Assembly (NCBI GenBank): GCA_035236585.1
Contig: CP141126.1
Coordinates: forward strand, 68,983,414 to 69,047,413
Length of the DNA: 64,000 nt
Reading direction: 5' to 3'
Origin: Warburgia ugandensis
Taxonomy: Eukaryota; Streptophyta; Magnoliopsida; Canellales; Canellaceae
This document shows, piece after piece, positions 1 through 12,421 of this stretch. The stretch's first letter is position 1, and each line of letters starts with the position of its first letter. Both the position numbers and the translations under genes were made by a program. The notes under the pieces are model-generated. The model worked only from the letters and a program-made list of their open reading frames with translations, was not told the DNA's origin and made no database searches.

Positions 1-1694
1 TAGTTTGCATGAATGTATGGGAAGTTTTGAACACCCTATTTTGAATGGATAAGCCTTAATCTTTTACTTAATTTTACTGAGTACTCATGGAATAAATTAG
101 GATATCATCCATAAATGCAATGACAAATTTATTAAGGAATGGCTACGAACACCTTGTTCATAAGATCCATCAATGTAGTTAGAGAATTAGTCAAGCCAAA
201 TGGCATTACTGGAAATTCATAGTGTTTGTATCGAGTTCTGAATTCTATCTTTGAGATATCATCTTCTCTAGTCCTTAGCTGATGATACCCGGACCTCAAA
301 TCAATGTTTGAAAAGACTTTTGGTTGCTTGAAGTTGATCAAAGAGGTCATCTATCTAGGGTGGAGGCTACATATTCTTCACTATCACTCCATTAAGCATC
401 CAATAGTTAATACAATATCTAATTGACCCATTACTTTTTAACAAATGGAACTAGTGCTTCCCATGGAGACACAATAGGTCTAATGAATCCTTTATCTAGT
501 AATTCCTATAACTGCTCCTTCAATTTTTTTAGCTCTAATGGGGACATTCTATATGGCACATTGGAGGTGGGAACTGTTCATGGTATTGGTTCAATAGTAA
601 AATCTATCTTCCTCTTGGGTGGTAATTTGGTAGATCCTCAGGCAACACGTTTGAAAATTTCCAAACTACCACTTCCTCCTCTAACGTGGGTTTGTTAACC
701 TCCATAGTCTCAACTCTAGCCAAAAAAGTCTAACATCCCTTAGTAATGCTTTTAGCCACCTTCATAGCTGAAATGATACATGCCTCAAATACATTATCTT
801 ATCTCAATCACCAAGTTTCAATTAACTAAATATCTACTTGGCATTCACAATTATTAGAAGTCTCTCCAAATATTAGCCACAAATGTATCCAACTCTTGTT
901 TCAAAACCAATTCACACCAATAAAATTGGTGTATAGGACTAACTCTTTTCTTAACTAATTGATTCATCACTTTTACTATTCATTGTCAACCAAGTATAAT
1001 TCATTTTATTTCCTATATTTCATTCTTAATTCACAATGTAAGATAAATTCCTACTCTTTATCCATCTTCCAAGCAATGATAATAAAATTCCATTCAATAG
1101 AAGGTTTAGTCTAATCAAACCTACATTTAGACTCATCCATTTATAACTAAAATCATTGATGAACATACTTTGAAATCTTACAATGACTTGCCTAAGTTCA
1201 TAAGTTAAAGTCACTTCAATATCTTAGATTAAATACTTTCCGGATGTCAACTCCATGATGTTCACTTCCTTCTGATTTCTAACACTAGGAATTAATACTT
1301 TTCAAAGAATAGCTCAACAACCTTTTCTAATTAATTTAATTATATTATTGTGTCACTATCTTCTCATCATCCTTTTAAACTATTACTATGATGATTAGAC
1401 TCCATTGCCTGTAGTTGGTTTAGCAGGTACTACTTGAGTTGCTACACCAATAATTTAATAGCTTCACCCATCGCATTACCTTTGCTCCAATGAGCCAATG
1501 GAGTGCTGACGAGTGTTAGAATTGCACTTTTGTGTCTCCTAGGTGGCATCTATTTTCAAAAACACAGCAAACCCATGTAAGTACTTACTATTGTATTCAC
1601 ATTAGAACAATAACTTTTTTATTTTTTTGACCATTCATGACCTTCCATCATATAACTAGCAGTGAGTGATGTAAACTTGTGGAATGATACCAAC
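1..1694 (-). mobile_element. Element F: decayed Ty3/gypsy chromovirus interior
   Basis: Reading the minus strand, the right end holds a degenerate primer-binding site (1,681-1,694) and a gag-like start MPPRR at 1,549. Near 720-800 is the end of a protease region that matches the same segment of element A (29,703-29,760). From about 700 to 1 lies reverse transcriptase: the approach to the palm domain (423-698), the motif [11 protein letters not shown] (132-350), then FMDDILIYS at the window edge. Most of gag is absent and the pol remains are heavily decayed with multiple breaks. Order and motifs place it among chromovirus-type gypsy elements. The left part of the element lies outside the window. 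This is an old fossil. Confidence 0.8.
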
Positions 1695-2205
1695 TATAAC
1701 AACTAGGGTTTTTTAAACACAAATTATTATTTTTAAGTTCATTTACAAAGTTGGGATCTCTATATGAAAGTTTACTTTGTAAAACAAATCATGTGGAAGA
1801 ATCTTTTTCAATAAAATGGTTTCCAAAAATCCTAAGTGTTAACATTCAAAACTCTACATTATAAATACTAGACTCACATCTATGTCCATGAACTTCCATA
1901 TCTATTCAAAAGAATAAAACCCAAGTTTTATTATTCATAGCTAATTATAATGTAAAGTTCAATAAAATATAGTCTAGCACTTTGTGCCTAAATAAATTCA
2001 TAGTCAACAAAATAAATATAAGAAAAGGAAACACCAAATCATCTAGGGTCTCACGTTTCTACTTAAGTTCTTATCTTTAGAGTTGTTTACTACTTGATCC
2101 AAATCTTTCAAATTAATCTGCAGTGTTTTTGAGGGTTGAGTATATGACTATATTAGTAAATAGAACCAAAACTACAAACTTGAAATTTACTACATTACAC
2201 CATGC
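1695..2205 (-). mobile_element. Element F: start of 5' LTR (inner edge), decayed
   Basis: Begins directly right of the degenerate primer site, with a sequence resembling the inner LTR edge of families A and B (a decayed form of TGTGACGACCCGGGTTTTT). Near 2,134 a trace of the GGTTGAGTATATGACTATAT block also recalls the GGGTGAGTATATACTATA block of B LTRs. No coding is seen. The far end of this LTR is not found; it may be interrupted by element E near 2,205, with the remainder outside the window. Confidence 0.5.
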
Positions 2206-4790
2206 ATTTTGATGTGCCTTAATTAATTATTGCAAGTGCGTAGCTATATTAGATTATTGAATCAACAAATATAGGTGACCCCATGAGGACTCTTTGATAA
2301 ATGAGAGTTTATTAAAATTAAGTTGCTTCATTTTAACCTAGCCAACAAGGAAAAGAAGGAAATAACATTAAAATAAACAACTAATCTAAGAAAATTGGAT
2401 CAAAGCAATGAAACTAAGACATAAAACAAAGAAAGAAAGTAATCTAGCTATGAAAAGGGATGCAACTTTTCATTAATGAACATTGATTACAATTGAGTAC
2501 TTGAAAGAAAGGAAAGGAAAAGTAAACAAAGTAATATAAGAAACTTCCATAAAGTGGCCACTATAGGAGCCCTTCATCGTATCACTTAACAAGGCTCTTT
2601 ATACATCCTCTTCTTCTTTTTTGTCCTTAAACACCATTTTATGACTTACATTGTTGTGTCACTCAACAAGGACATATACACTTACATCCAACCTAAAATA
2701 TACTAAACTATAACCAAGTATTTCTCATCTCCTCAACCCAACATTCCACAAACCCATTGAAATTTTCAACCATGATTACAAATTGGGATTAACCTTGGCT
2801 ACCATAGAAGGGCATGAGGTGTTCTTCCTTTTTTTTTAGATTCCCAAATCTCAAAAGTGACAAGAATGTAAAAAAAGGATGGAAGATAGAAGAACAAGAT
2901 GCATGTAGTGAATAGATGAGAGGAGGGGGTTGGGTGTATGAGAGAAGGAAGAGTGGAAGAAAGGTGTAGAAAAGAGTGGGGGACTCATGGAATGCAAGGT
3001 GGATGGAAGAGGGTGCTAGGAAGAGCTGTGATTGTAAGGCTTAAGATTGACTAAGATGCTTGTAAGTGAGTGAAATGAGAATGGTCGAATGATGCATGCA
3101 AGGGAGATTGCTATGGTTTATGCATGTAATTTTAAGGGAGATGTGTTGCATATACAATTCAAGAATGGAAAAGAAAGAAGGGGGAATGGAGAACAAGATG
3201 GAAGGAAGAAAGAAAGAAATGGAAGTGATGACGGAAGAGCTTCATTACCTCTTCACCAATGGATTGGCTTTGATCTTATGGGAGCTTTGGCAAAGTTGAT
3301 CTCTCTCCATATTTTTCTCCTAGATTTAACTTTATGGTTCAAGGGAAATGTAAGAGATAAACGTTTTCCATCTCCTTCACCTCTTATTATAAAGTTTGAG
3401 AAAAGAAAGCCCTAGGGATGGATGGTTAGGTTCTAAAGGAGAAAGTATAATTGAATGGTTGAGATGAAAGCGATGATGTGACATTAAAAAGCATTGAATA
3501 GAGGGGGAGGACTATGAATTCTATTATTGGAAAGTGAAATGAAGTTTGGGCAGGAGTTAGATAGGAAACGAGGAATGGAAAGGAGAAAAAGTGGTAAGGC
3601 ACATAGAAAAGAAATTTCAATTAGGAAACAAAGAAGATTGCTTAGGAAAGAAGGAATAGATGAGAGAATCTAAGAAGTTAGGCTGACTTTGGTTAAAATT
3701 AGAAGGTGGTTAGGTGGGGAAGGCATCTTTTTCATATGGAGATAGTGGAGTGTAATTAGGAAAGAGATAGGATAGAAAGAGAAGGACTAACCAATGGTAA
3801 TGACAAAAATAAATGGGAATTGAAAGAGATTGGAAGGAAAGGGAAAGAAATGGAAAGGAAGTGAGGAAAATATGGGGTTTTAGAAATTAGAAAGCATAAG
3901 GAGGGACATGATTTCCAATTGGGTGTGTGTTTGATATTGTCAGAAACCTTAAGACGAGATGACATTGGATCGAGGTGGGTGGTTGAGATCTTCTGTTCCT
4001 TAAGGTTTGGGTTGACTTTCAAAATGGGAAAGGTGATTAGGATTTTGATCTTCTCAGTGCTTCACTCCTGGCCATTGGATCATACTTACCCTATCTTAAA
4101 TGGATGTGATCCCTTTAGGATGTGTGGATCTTGCTTAAGCTTTATTTTCTCTCCATCATGGGATTGAATATCTTAGAATGAATGATCTTGATTTATTATA
4201 GATTTCTTCATGTATTTCACATGGAACCAAGTGCGCTTCACTATCTTTGCATAGGTAAAACGTCTAATCATTGGTTAGCCTTCTTTGTTTTGTTAAGTAG
4301 GAGAGAAAGTAAGCAAAAAGTCTTCATGTCGGTCACAATCTTTTTTTCTTTTCTTTTTTTTTGAGAAGCTTTCATTATATTTGATCCCATTATATGTGAA
4401 TTGAACTTCTTTCATAAGATTCCTAAGGTGCTAAAATGTATGCATTCATGCATGGGGTATTTGCCACCTTTTCAACTTGATTGGAGTAGGAGTTGTGTGT
4501 GGGGTTTCTAACTGCTCAAACTTTGATAATGACACCCAATGATCATTTTGAGCTCCTAAACTTTATGATTGGCATGTATGCATCTGCAATGTAGCTTGGA
4601 AGGTGGAATATCTCCTTTAAGGGTAAAAGTGATAATATCATGCATTTTTTCATTTGTACTCAAGACCTATAAAATTATGGAAATAACCCTAGTTAGTGAT
4701 AATTAAGTGATTTGAAGTGCTAAAATATGTTAAATATAGAGGTGTATATATATATATATATAATATTTCTATATATATCAAATATCCCCA
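2206..4790 (-). mobile_element. Probable 3' LTR of element E (Tat/Ogre-like)
   Basis: About 2.6 kb of AT-rich sequence without plausible genes. Its left part (about 2,225-2,300) has the short block around TTGCAAGTGCGTAGC and CCCCATGAGGACTCTTTGAT. Its right end joins TATCAAATATCCCCAAACTT. From memory both blocks recur at LTR or LTR-adjacent positions of plant Tat/Ogre-type gypsy elements. The minus orientation is set by the gag and protease remains of E farther right. Boundaries are approximate and no target duplication was found. The open frames here (for example 3,089-3,415) look random. Confidence 0.35.
4744..4763. repeat. (TA)n microsatellite
   Basis: About ten TA units in the terminal part of the probable E LTR. 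Confidence 0.9.
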
Positions 4791-5156
4791 AACTTAGAGT
4801 TTGTTAGTGCTCGAGCAAAACTACAAAATTTAGAAAAAGGTCTAAAAATAATAGTAATCATTTTTGCTGGTTCTCTTGTCTACATTTAGCATATGCAAAA
4901 AGCCTTTAAACCCTTAGGTTACCCCTAGTGGATGAGATATAGTATTCTAAGGTTTTCTAGAAATTCTAGCCATAAACATTTTCACAAATCTTATGAAAGT
5001 TCTTCATGTATCTTAGAGAGTTTCCTTGTAATCAGCATTCATTAAATTCCTAACTTTAGCATGTTAATAGAAATGATCAATGGTTCCAAATTTTATCCTT
5101 ATGCTAAAGATATCTCATTGATTCATTAAGCCTCAAAATGTGAGTGTGTGCTATAG

Positions 5157-5200
<44 letters not shown>

Positions 5201-5870
5201 ATTATTGGTCTCCAAGGAAATTATAACTTAATTGTCATTCAAATGTATGATTTGGCTTCAAATTTCATAGAATATTCTTTCCCTTTTGGAGAAAAGTCAC
5301 TCAAAAAGAAGTAAATCTCTTATTAATATGTGAATAGATTAATGTTTATTAAGTCCAAACTTCTCACATATTTTCATACAAAAGAAGGATAACTTAGAAA
5401 GAAACTGATAATGGCCTCATGAGACAATATCAACTATTAAGGATGTTATACAATCTGCCAAAATTCCCATTCATTCATAACCACATCTAAGCCATAATAT
5501 TCCTAAGATCAAGTTAGAACTTTTAATAGGACACTAGGCTTAGGACAAGGTTATCAAAGGAATGATACACAAAAGTATTTTGAAAGATATACAAAGGTCT
5601 TCTACAAGTGTATTCACAACTTTCTTTTCTATCCATAAGAGTGAACATTTTCTTTTTCATTTGCTATTTTCTTCTTTTTGTTTTCTTTTGACCTTTTCTG
5701 TATATAGCCTTTCTTTGAACTTTTCCCTTTTCATCCCTTCTCCTTCTCCTTCTCATCTCTTGAATTGTATTGTTCATACTTTTTCTTCAATATAGTTCTC
5801 CAACCAACTCTACATATATCTAAAATAAACTGGGTAATGGATATATTATGGGCATTTAATAATGGTAATG
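4791..5870 (-). mobile_element. Element E: non-coding region next to 3' LTR
   Basis: AT-rich sequence with no supported gene. It starts with the block CCCCAAACTTAGAGTTTG followed by GCTCGAGCAAAAC, which I recognise from the region between pol and the 3' LTR of Tat/Ogre-like elements. It is cut at 5,875 by the solo A LTR and resumes at 10,605. The frame at 5,562-5,795 is low-complexity and not credible as a gene. Confidence 0.4.
5161..5200. repeat. (TA)14(CA)6 compound microsatellite
   Basis: A pure TA run (5,161-5,188) passing straight into CA units (5,189-5,200). Confidence 0.95.
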
Positions 5871-6469
5871 GTCAATGTAATAACCCCATTTTTTGTAATT
5901 GATTGAGAAAATCAATAAAGTTTGAGTTTCAGATATTTCGGGCTGAAATATTAGGGTTATTTAGAATATAGTTTTTATAAAAGTATAATCAAATAATAAG
6001 ACATGTACAATTGAAATTAAACTTAGCAAACCCTTCAAAATGACTGTAAGCACGACAAATTCTAAATTCGGATGAAAAATCCTTAAGTTTCTTCATTTCT
6101 TGGACAAAAGGGTAAAATAGTAATTTTATCTAAAAAATCAAAATATGAGACATCAAAATTTAGAATGTACTAAGAAATATGAATCCAATGCCACTAAGTA
6201 CACTAAAATCCGAGATCATGGGAATAAAACCCAAAATTTTATACATAAATGGCAAAACAGTCTTTTTACACCATGTGGGGCCCACAAGGGACCCAAAAAT
6301 GAATCTTATGAGCAGCCCACGTGAAGTCATGGGTCAAAAAACATCAACTGGTCTTGGGGAAGAAAAATGGAGCATGGGGAAGAAAAAATGGAGCATGGGA
6401 GACTTTGATGCCATTTAATAATAAAAAATTAAATATTATAATCATGAAAAAAAGAAAGACCAAAATGCC

Positions 6470-6477
6470 TATAAATA
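6470..6477 (+). promoter_or_regulatory. TATA box of the family-A LTR promoter
   Basis: TATAAATA lies about 600 bp into the LTR, where a Pol II promoter for the element is expected. The same octamer sits at the matching place in reverse-oriented copies (21,855-21,862 and 40,081-40,088). Confidence 0.65.
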
Positions 6478-6850
6478 CAACCCCAAAAAACCTCCAAAAA
6501 TGCTCATAAAATTCGCACAAAATTTTCTTCACTCTCCCTAAAAAATTAGACCTAGATCCTTCCCCAAAAACCCAAAATTTCTAAAAGATATCTCTCTTCT
6601 CAATTTCTTTTTCTTTTTAGATTGGAACAAGAGACCTAAAATCAATTAGGCACTCTGTTCCATATCTAAGTTCATAAATTTCACCATCCAAAACTTCCCA
6701 CCATATCTATTATGCAAAACCCCCAAAGCAATTTCAAGATCCAATGGTTCAAACAACGGAAATTTGCAAGAAAGGTGGATCTTAGGCCATATCTTCATCA
6801 ACAAGGTATTCTTTTTAAATTGGGTATATAGCCAAGTTTTTTTATCTAAT

Positions 6851-6860
6851 CAGGTAGGTG
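6851..6860 (+). other. Splice-donor-like motif in A LTR
   Basis: CAGGTAGGTG, about 380 bp after the TATA box. It fits a plant 5' splice site (CAG|GTAGGT) and recurs at the corresponding place in the other LTR families of this window. Splicing itself is an inference. Confidence 0.4.
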
Positions 6861-7089
6861 GGAATACTTTCTATAGATGTTTAATACTGGTTTATGTAAT
6901 TTTTAGTTTACTGTAATTTATTTTGATGATAAAAAAAGGTAAAAATAAAGTAATAATAGAACCCTTAATTTAGGATTACAGAGTGCTCAGATGAAAATTC
7001 TGACTACATCAATAGATCCAAAAGGGTCCAAAACCCCTAAGGTAGAATTTTCACAATGATCTGAGAAGGTTTGGTCCCTCAATTGAGAA

Positions 7090-7275
7090 GGGATTGCTTA
7101 GACGGTCCAAATGGATTGTCCGATCTCCCGATTGGACGGACGACATCCCGCGCGCATCCATGGACGCCCCGTGTGGGCGCTTCCAAAGTTCATAGTAGTG
7201 GACACACCCGACGAATAGAACGCATTCCGCCCGGCTTGGTTTTCCGCCTGAAAGATCTAGGCCGTCCGTTTCTTG
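7090..7275. other. CpG-dense cassette in A LTR
   Basis: A GC- and CpG-rich block in an otherwise AT-rich LTR. Short words such as GGACG, GACGCCC and CCGCGCGC recur. Open frames crossing it on both strands (7,051-7,287; 7,071-7,382) arise because high GC lowers the number of stops; neither looks like a protein. Confidence 0.7.
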
Positions 7276-10200
7276 GGCCCAGATCAAATCTAAGCTCTAG
7301 AAAGGATTGTGAACTTCCAGATCAAATTCCGAAGTTATCTGAACTCCAAATTGAGATTGGAAAGAAGCTATGGAAAGCTTGAAACCTCTATTTTCTAATG
7401 AAATGATAAAATAGATATAATATTCAGTAAAACTTTCTGTATTAAAGAAACAAGTTTCCAATTACCTAGATCTTCAAGATCTGAGATGATCAAATCTTGA
7501 AAATATGTTTTACTAATGATATACTATTGAAATAAAGTGAGATCTATGGTTTATTTGGACATATATGAGATATATTAAGGGATCTATCCATTATGGTAGT
7601 AAAACCCTAAAAATACAAAAGGACCCACTTGATCAATGAGATCAAGTATGATAAGATCCTTGGGATGGATAAAATGAATGTTGATATAATGAAAGCCAAG
7701 AAATCATGGATGGATTATGAAAAAAATGGATCAATATGATCTTTGAACCTTAATAAAGAAAATCCCCTAAATATAACTAATACCTTTAATCAAAAGAAAA
7801 GATCTAAGATCTAATGGTTGGATCATAAGTAAAGGTTTCTAAAAAAGTTAATATAATTAGTTTCATTTTATATAATAGCATTTTAAATATGATTATGTTA
7901 TAAAGCATGCTAGTATAACATTTAGACTTTAGCATGATATGTGATTTCATTGTTATCATAAGGTGCTAGATTTAATTATCTTAGTGGCACTTTAGTATGA
8001 TTTCATACCATTCTAACTTAGGACAATGCTAGAATTTCATAACAGTTTATACTATAGTATGAGATTATACCTTAAGTCCATATTAGTTTAAATTGAGTTA
8101 TTAAGGTATATTAGTTGGAAATCATGTTAGAGTAATTTTAAGTACCTTGCCTCATTATCATAAAATGTTAAATTATGTAGTTTTATGCTTTGAATTTATA
8201 ATTCATTTATGGTTAAATGTTATTAGTAGATCTACTTGTTATGAGATAAAGAGCATAAAACATAAAAAATGTAATCTAATGAGAAAGTAGAGTTTCATGA
8301 CACAAATAAGAATGAAGTACTTTGGACTTAATTAGTAAGGGCTATAGTTAGTAGGACAATATAAGGATTATCAAATCCTTGGCCCAAACTAGGAAAAGAA
8401 TAATAAACCCCATGAATGACATTATAAATATTCATGGACTTAATTAAAATCCATTAGAAAGAGTACTTAGGGTAAATTGCTTATAAGAACCTTATGAAAG
8501 GTTGAGCTATGGTCATTCTAGTGAATGATGAACATAGTGGTTAAGGGGGTTATCTAATAGAGCCTCGCTCTTCCCCTACTTTCCGTTGACATTTGTGAGG
8601 TCTAAACGCCTCCTTACATGAGGATTGAAGTAACCACTTTGTGTTCACCCATTCAGCTAGTAAGCCTTAGCCAATTGGAAATAAGAGGAGTAGTCTAGAT
8701 TTAGGCTTGAATAAGTTACCTTCAACCAGCACATTAACTTGTTGAATAATAATAATAAGAGTATAAAAGGTTAGTAAATTACCTAACCCTAATAAAAATA
8801 GTAAGTAAGATAAGGATGATCAAACAAGATCCATTAGATCTTGGATGATCAAGAACAATAATAATAAGAATATTATATTGTACTTAGTATGCATGTTTAT
8901 TAGTATGCTTGTTATAGTTCATTAGATTAGATAATCCAAACCCTTGATCAAAGATGATTCAAGGAAGAAAACCAAGATCATCCTCCTTAGGGATGATCTA
9001 ATAACTGAACTTAGATCAAAGAAGAACTAGATGATAGAAGATCTAGGACCTTGATCTTTATCAACATGTGTAGATTGTCAATCAATGGATCTATGAAAGA
9101 TCAAGATCAAGGAGATGGACACACAAAGACTTAGAGATAGAAACATACTTAGATATGAATGATCTAAAGATCATTCTAAACATTAGATCTAATGATCAAT
9201 AGAATTGTTCAAAATTTATATATTGACAATATGTATGGATGTACAAATTACATACATCAGTCAGGATCATAGAAGATTGGGGAAAAGAGATCAATCCTTA
9301 AAGATAGGAGGATTTGATGAATGCATTTACATGAGATATACATGATTGTACTCATGATCTTATGTTGACAAGAGTAATGTTAATACTTGTATTAAATCAC
9401 ATATAAGATGGTTAAGGACTAAACTATCAGTGAATAGGGAACTAGAAAATATTTCAGCCCTAGGTAAACAAACATATGGTCTGATATATATGAAATCTAT
9501 TTTACATACAAGCTTAGAGGCTTGTGAGTTTGTTTTAATAGGCATAAGCCTAGGGGAATGCTATTGCTAGAGGAGTTATGAGGGTTTGGCCACCTACTCC
9601 TTGAAATTTGATGATATGATGATACCTTGCCCAAAGAGAGGCTAAAAGTAGGGTGGTGGTAATTATGGGAAGGCCACCACAGTGAAAGTCTTGCCCCCCA
9701 TATGAGCAGTGACATAATATTTTCCACTGTGGTATTAGTGGTGAACAGGGCAGTTATCCAAGTGCACTAGTACGGATCAGACTGCGGCATAACAACCTTT
9801 CTGATTATTTTGCACTATGATGCATATAAGAATAGGCATAGTAAAATGCCTTATGTTGTAGCATAATGCAATGCTAGGTAATTGTATACTACCAATATTT
9901 TCCAAGAAGTGAAATTCACAGTATAAGATTAGCTGTAATACTAAATTCTCAAAACGAAGAGAATTGATCAGCTTAGTTGGGAATGATATTTGACTACTTT
10001 CACAAATTTAACTGGTTTACCCATGAAGGGTATGCATGTATATAGATATACATAACTTACAAAGTAAAGAGTATGTTTAAAGAAAATGAGATTATGAAGT
10101 ATTGGAATTACCTTGTCAATTATTATGTTTCTTGAATCCCCTACCAAGCATTGCTTGCTGAGATATTGTACTTGTTGCAATATCTTAGATACAGGGAAGG

Positions 10201-10604
10201 AGAGTTAGGAGCTGAAGGCGATAGAAGTCTTGAAGAGAATAATCTTCAAGGTATACTCTTGAAGACATGTGTTTTTCTTTGTTGAGAGTTTTATTGTATG
10301 GTGAGCTTGAGTTTTGGATTATGTAATTTGGACAAGTACTGTAATAGATTTGGCTGTAATGTGAACCATTGGATGGATCCTGGAGATTTAATAAAAGTAT
10401 ATTCCTTCAATGAAATTTTATTTTGTACACAAATTGTACTTATGTTATGTATGAAGTGGTGACTTGGGTTTTCAAAACAAGTTCTAAAGAAAAGAATTTC
10501 TGCTGCTTTGTTTTGCGAAAAAAAAAAAATTTACACTCTTAAGGGCCTTGCATTTCAAAATACATTACAAAATGTGTTACAAAAACCCGAGTCGTCACAG
10601 TCAA

Positions 10605-11829
10605 TGGGTTTACAATTAAAAAGCCTTATTTAAAGACTCAAAGGCTTAACTAGTGGATAATAACTCAAAGAAGCCTAAAGGCTTTGGTATAACCAATGAT
10701 GGCTTCTATCACTTCCTAGGTTTTATATGACTTAAATTGACCATAACCTCAAGAGATAATTGGTATACTTTTTTACATGTTTTCTCAATAGTTGACCAAG
10801 ATAAGAATAATGACACAAACTAAGAATTTATGTCCATTAAAAAAAAAAGATTGAATTTATATAAGTCTCAAAAGGAAGAATGTCTTTAAACTCATATGGG
10901 TTACAGGTCTCTACAAATCTTCTTCAGAATCTCTAAGTTATATTTTCTATTCAACTTAATATATATATGGCTGTTTTGTGCAATGGATATCTGACTTTAA
11001 CCTTTTCATGGAGTACTTTATAAAAAGGATAAAATAATAAAATACTTGTATACAAATCTATTAATAATCTAAAGTTCAAAAGATTGGCTGAATATTAAGA
11101 AAATCTAAATTATCATCCTTGTAAAGAAAATTTTCATAAAAAAAAATTCAAAAACTAAATTCAAAATAAATGACTAAAAATTAACTAAGAAAAACTTAGA
11201 CACATCAAAATTTAAATATCCTGCCCCATAGTTAAATTAAACATTGTCCTCAATGTTTTAAGCTGTATAACGTGGATAAATGAAATAATAAACCTAAAAG
11301 GAAAGGGTGCGAAATATAGTACATTCTCTCCTAGGATAGTGCATAGGGCATTGATCTGTTGATATGGACAAAGAAAAATATTTAGTGACTATGAAAATAC
11401 AACACTATGACACCTAACCTAAGCTAATATATTAACCTAGACTAACTATGAAGGAGTTCCTAAAAAACTCACTTCATTTTAGAATTTCACGGTAGTCTAT
11501 GTTCATTTTCCACCCAGAAATATATGTTGACGATAACAATATAGCATGATGGACCACCGCTAAAGAGAATTATTTGGATCAACTTGTGAGGATTGGCCTT
11601 TGATTGGTCAAATTGGGTATTCCAGATACCAACACTAAAAAGAGGAAAAAATTTTAGAGCCTAATTGTCTTATTATAAATACATTAAGCTTAATATCCAT
11701 TCCTTCGAATGACAACTACATGCTTCCATTCCTATAATTAATTATTACATTTGATGTGGCCAAGAACAGCCAACAACTACATGCTTCCATTCCTATAATT
11801 AATTATTACATTTGATGTGGCCAAGAACA
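10605..11829 (-). mobile_element. Element E: post-pol and degenerate region
   Basis: Continues element E to the right of the solo A LTR. The blocks around AAAGGCTT (10,640-10,690) and TGCCCCATAGTTAAATTAAA followed by CATTGTCCTCAATGTT (11,222-11,258) recall non-coding parts of Tat/Ogre-type elements. No reverse transcriptase, RNase H or integrase is recognised between here and the protease remnant, so most of pol seems lost. No gene is supported. Confidence 0.4.
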
Positions 11830-11834
11830 GCCAA
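11713..11834. repeat. Perfect 61-bp tandem duplication
   Basis: Two adjacent identical 61-bp units (11,713-11,773 and 11,774-11,834), each starting CAACTACATGCTTCC. The perfect match inside decayed sequence implies a recent local duplication. Confidence 0.95.
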
Positions 11835-12421
11835 CCCAAAATGACTGGAATTTGACCACTAGGGTTTTGCCAAAAGCTATGTATCTAAGACTAAAAAGTT
11901 CACTAGAAGTAAGAACTTATCAACTTGAACTAGTACATGCTCTACCATGCCATGAGGAGCCTTAACTAATCTATCTACTAATTATACTATGATGGTAGTC
12001 CATTTCATCTTGCTTAAACCTAATTCCTTATATACACAATAAGGTAATAGGCTAAAACTTGACCCCAAATCAAGTAATGCCCTATCATTGTACAGTACCC
12101 ATTCACACATGATATAGTGGGACATCTAAGATCTCTATATTTTCTGTGAGGTGGTCTATTGTAGGATTAGGCTAGCTTGCATTGCAAGATATGCTTTCCT
12201 CTGCACCTAATGTTTTCTCTTATGTGTGTAGAGATTTTTCAAAAGTTCGGAATAAAAAGGGTTGCCTTTGATTGCATCAAGTAATGAAATATTGATATTC
12301 ACCAATTTAAACACACCCATTAACCTATCAAAATTATTTTCCATCTTATTCATTCTTAAACATTTAGGAAACAGAGCCTTTGGAACCTAATGTGATTTCG
12401 GATTAGGGTGAGGGGTAGTAG
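11830..12421 (-). pseudogene. Element E: gag end and aspartic protease fossil
   Basis: On the minus strand this reads as the gag-protease junction of an Athila/Tat-class gypsy element. Recognisable words are FKLVNINISLLDAIK near 12,300, RALLDLGSSFSLLPY around 12,080 (the protease active-site region of this class) and HGMVEHVLVQVDKF around 11,930. The protease would cut the element's polyprotein. The region is decayed with several breaks and its coding partner to the right is cut off by the D LTR. Class assignment rests on remembered family motifs. Confidence 0.7.

Larger units (their letters stand above)
5871..10604 (+). mobile_element. Solo LTR of family A, with TSD GTCAA
   Basis: The LTR is 5,876-10,599 (4,724 bp), beginning TGTAATAACCCC and ending GTCGTCACA. 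GTCAA flanks it on both sides (5,871-5,875 and 10,600-10,604). There is no primer site, polypurine tract or coding interior, so it is a solo LTR left by LTR-LTR recombination. The plus orientation is opposite to the other family-A copies here, which align with it as reverse complements. It interrupts element E. It contains a TATA box, a donor-like motif and a CpG-rich cassette (listed separately). Confidence 0.95.

Noticed and set aside
3089-3415. 108-residue frame in the probable E LTR
   Set aside because: Low-complexity purine-rich sequence, no domain, overlapping alternative frame, no gene context.
7051-7382. Opposed frames over the CpG cassette of the solo A LTR
   Set aside because: Composition artefact; the reading is not kept in the other A LTRs.
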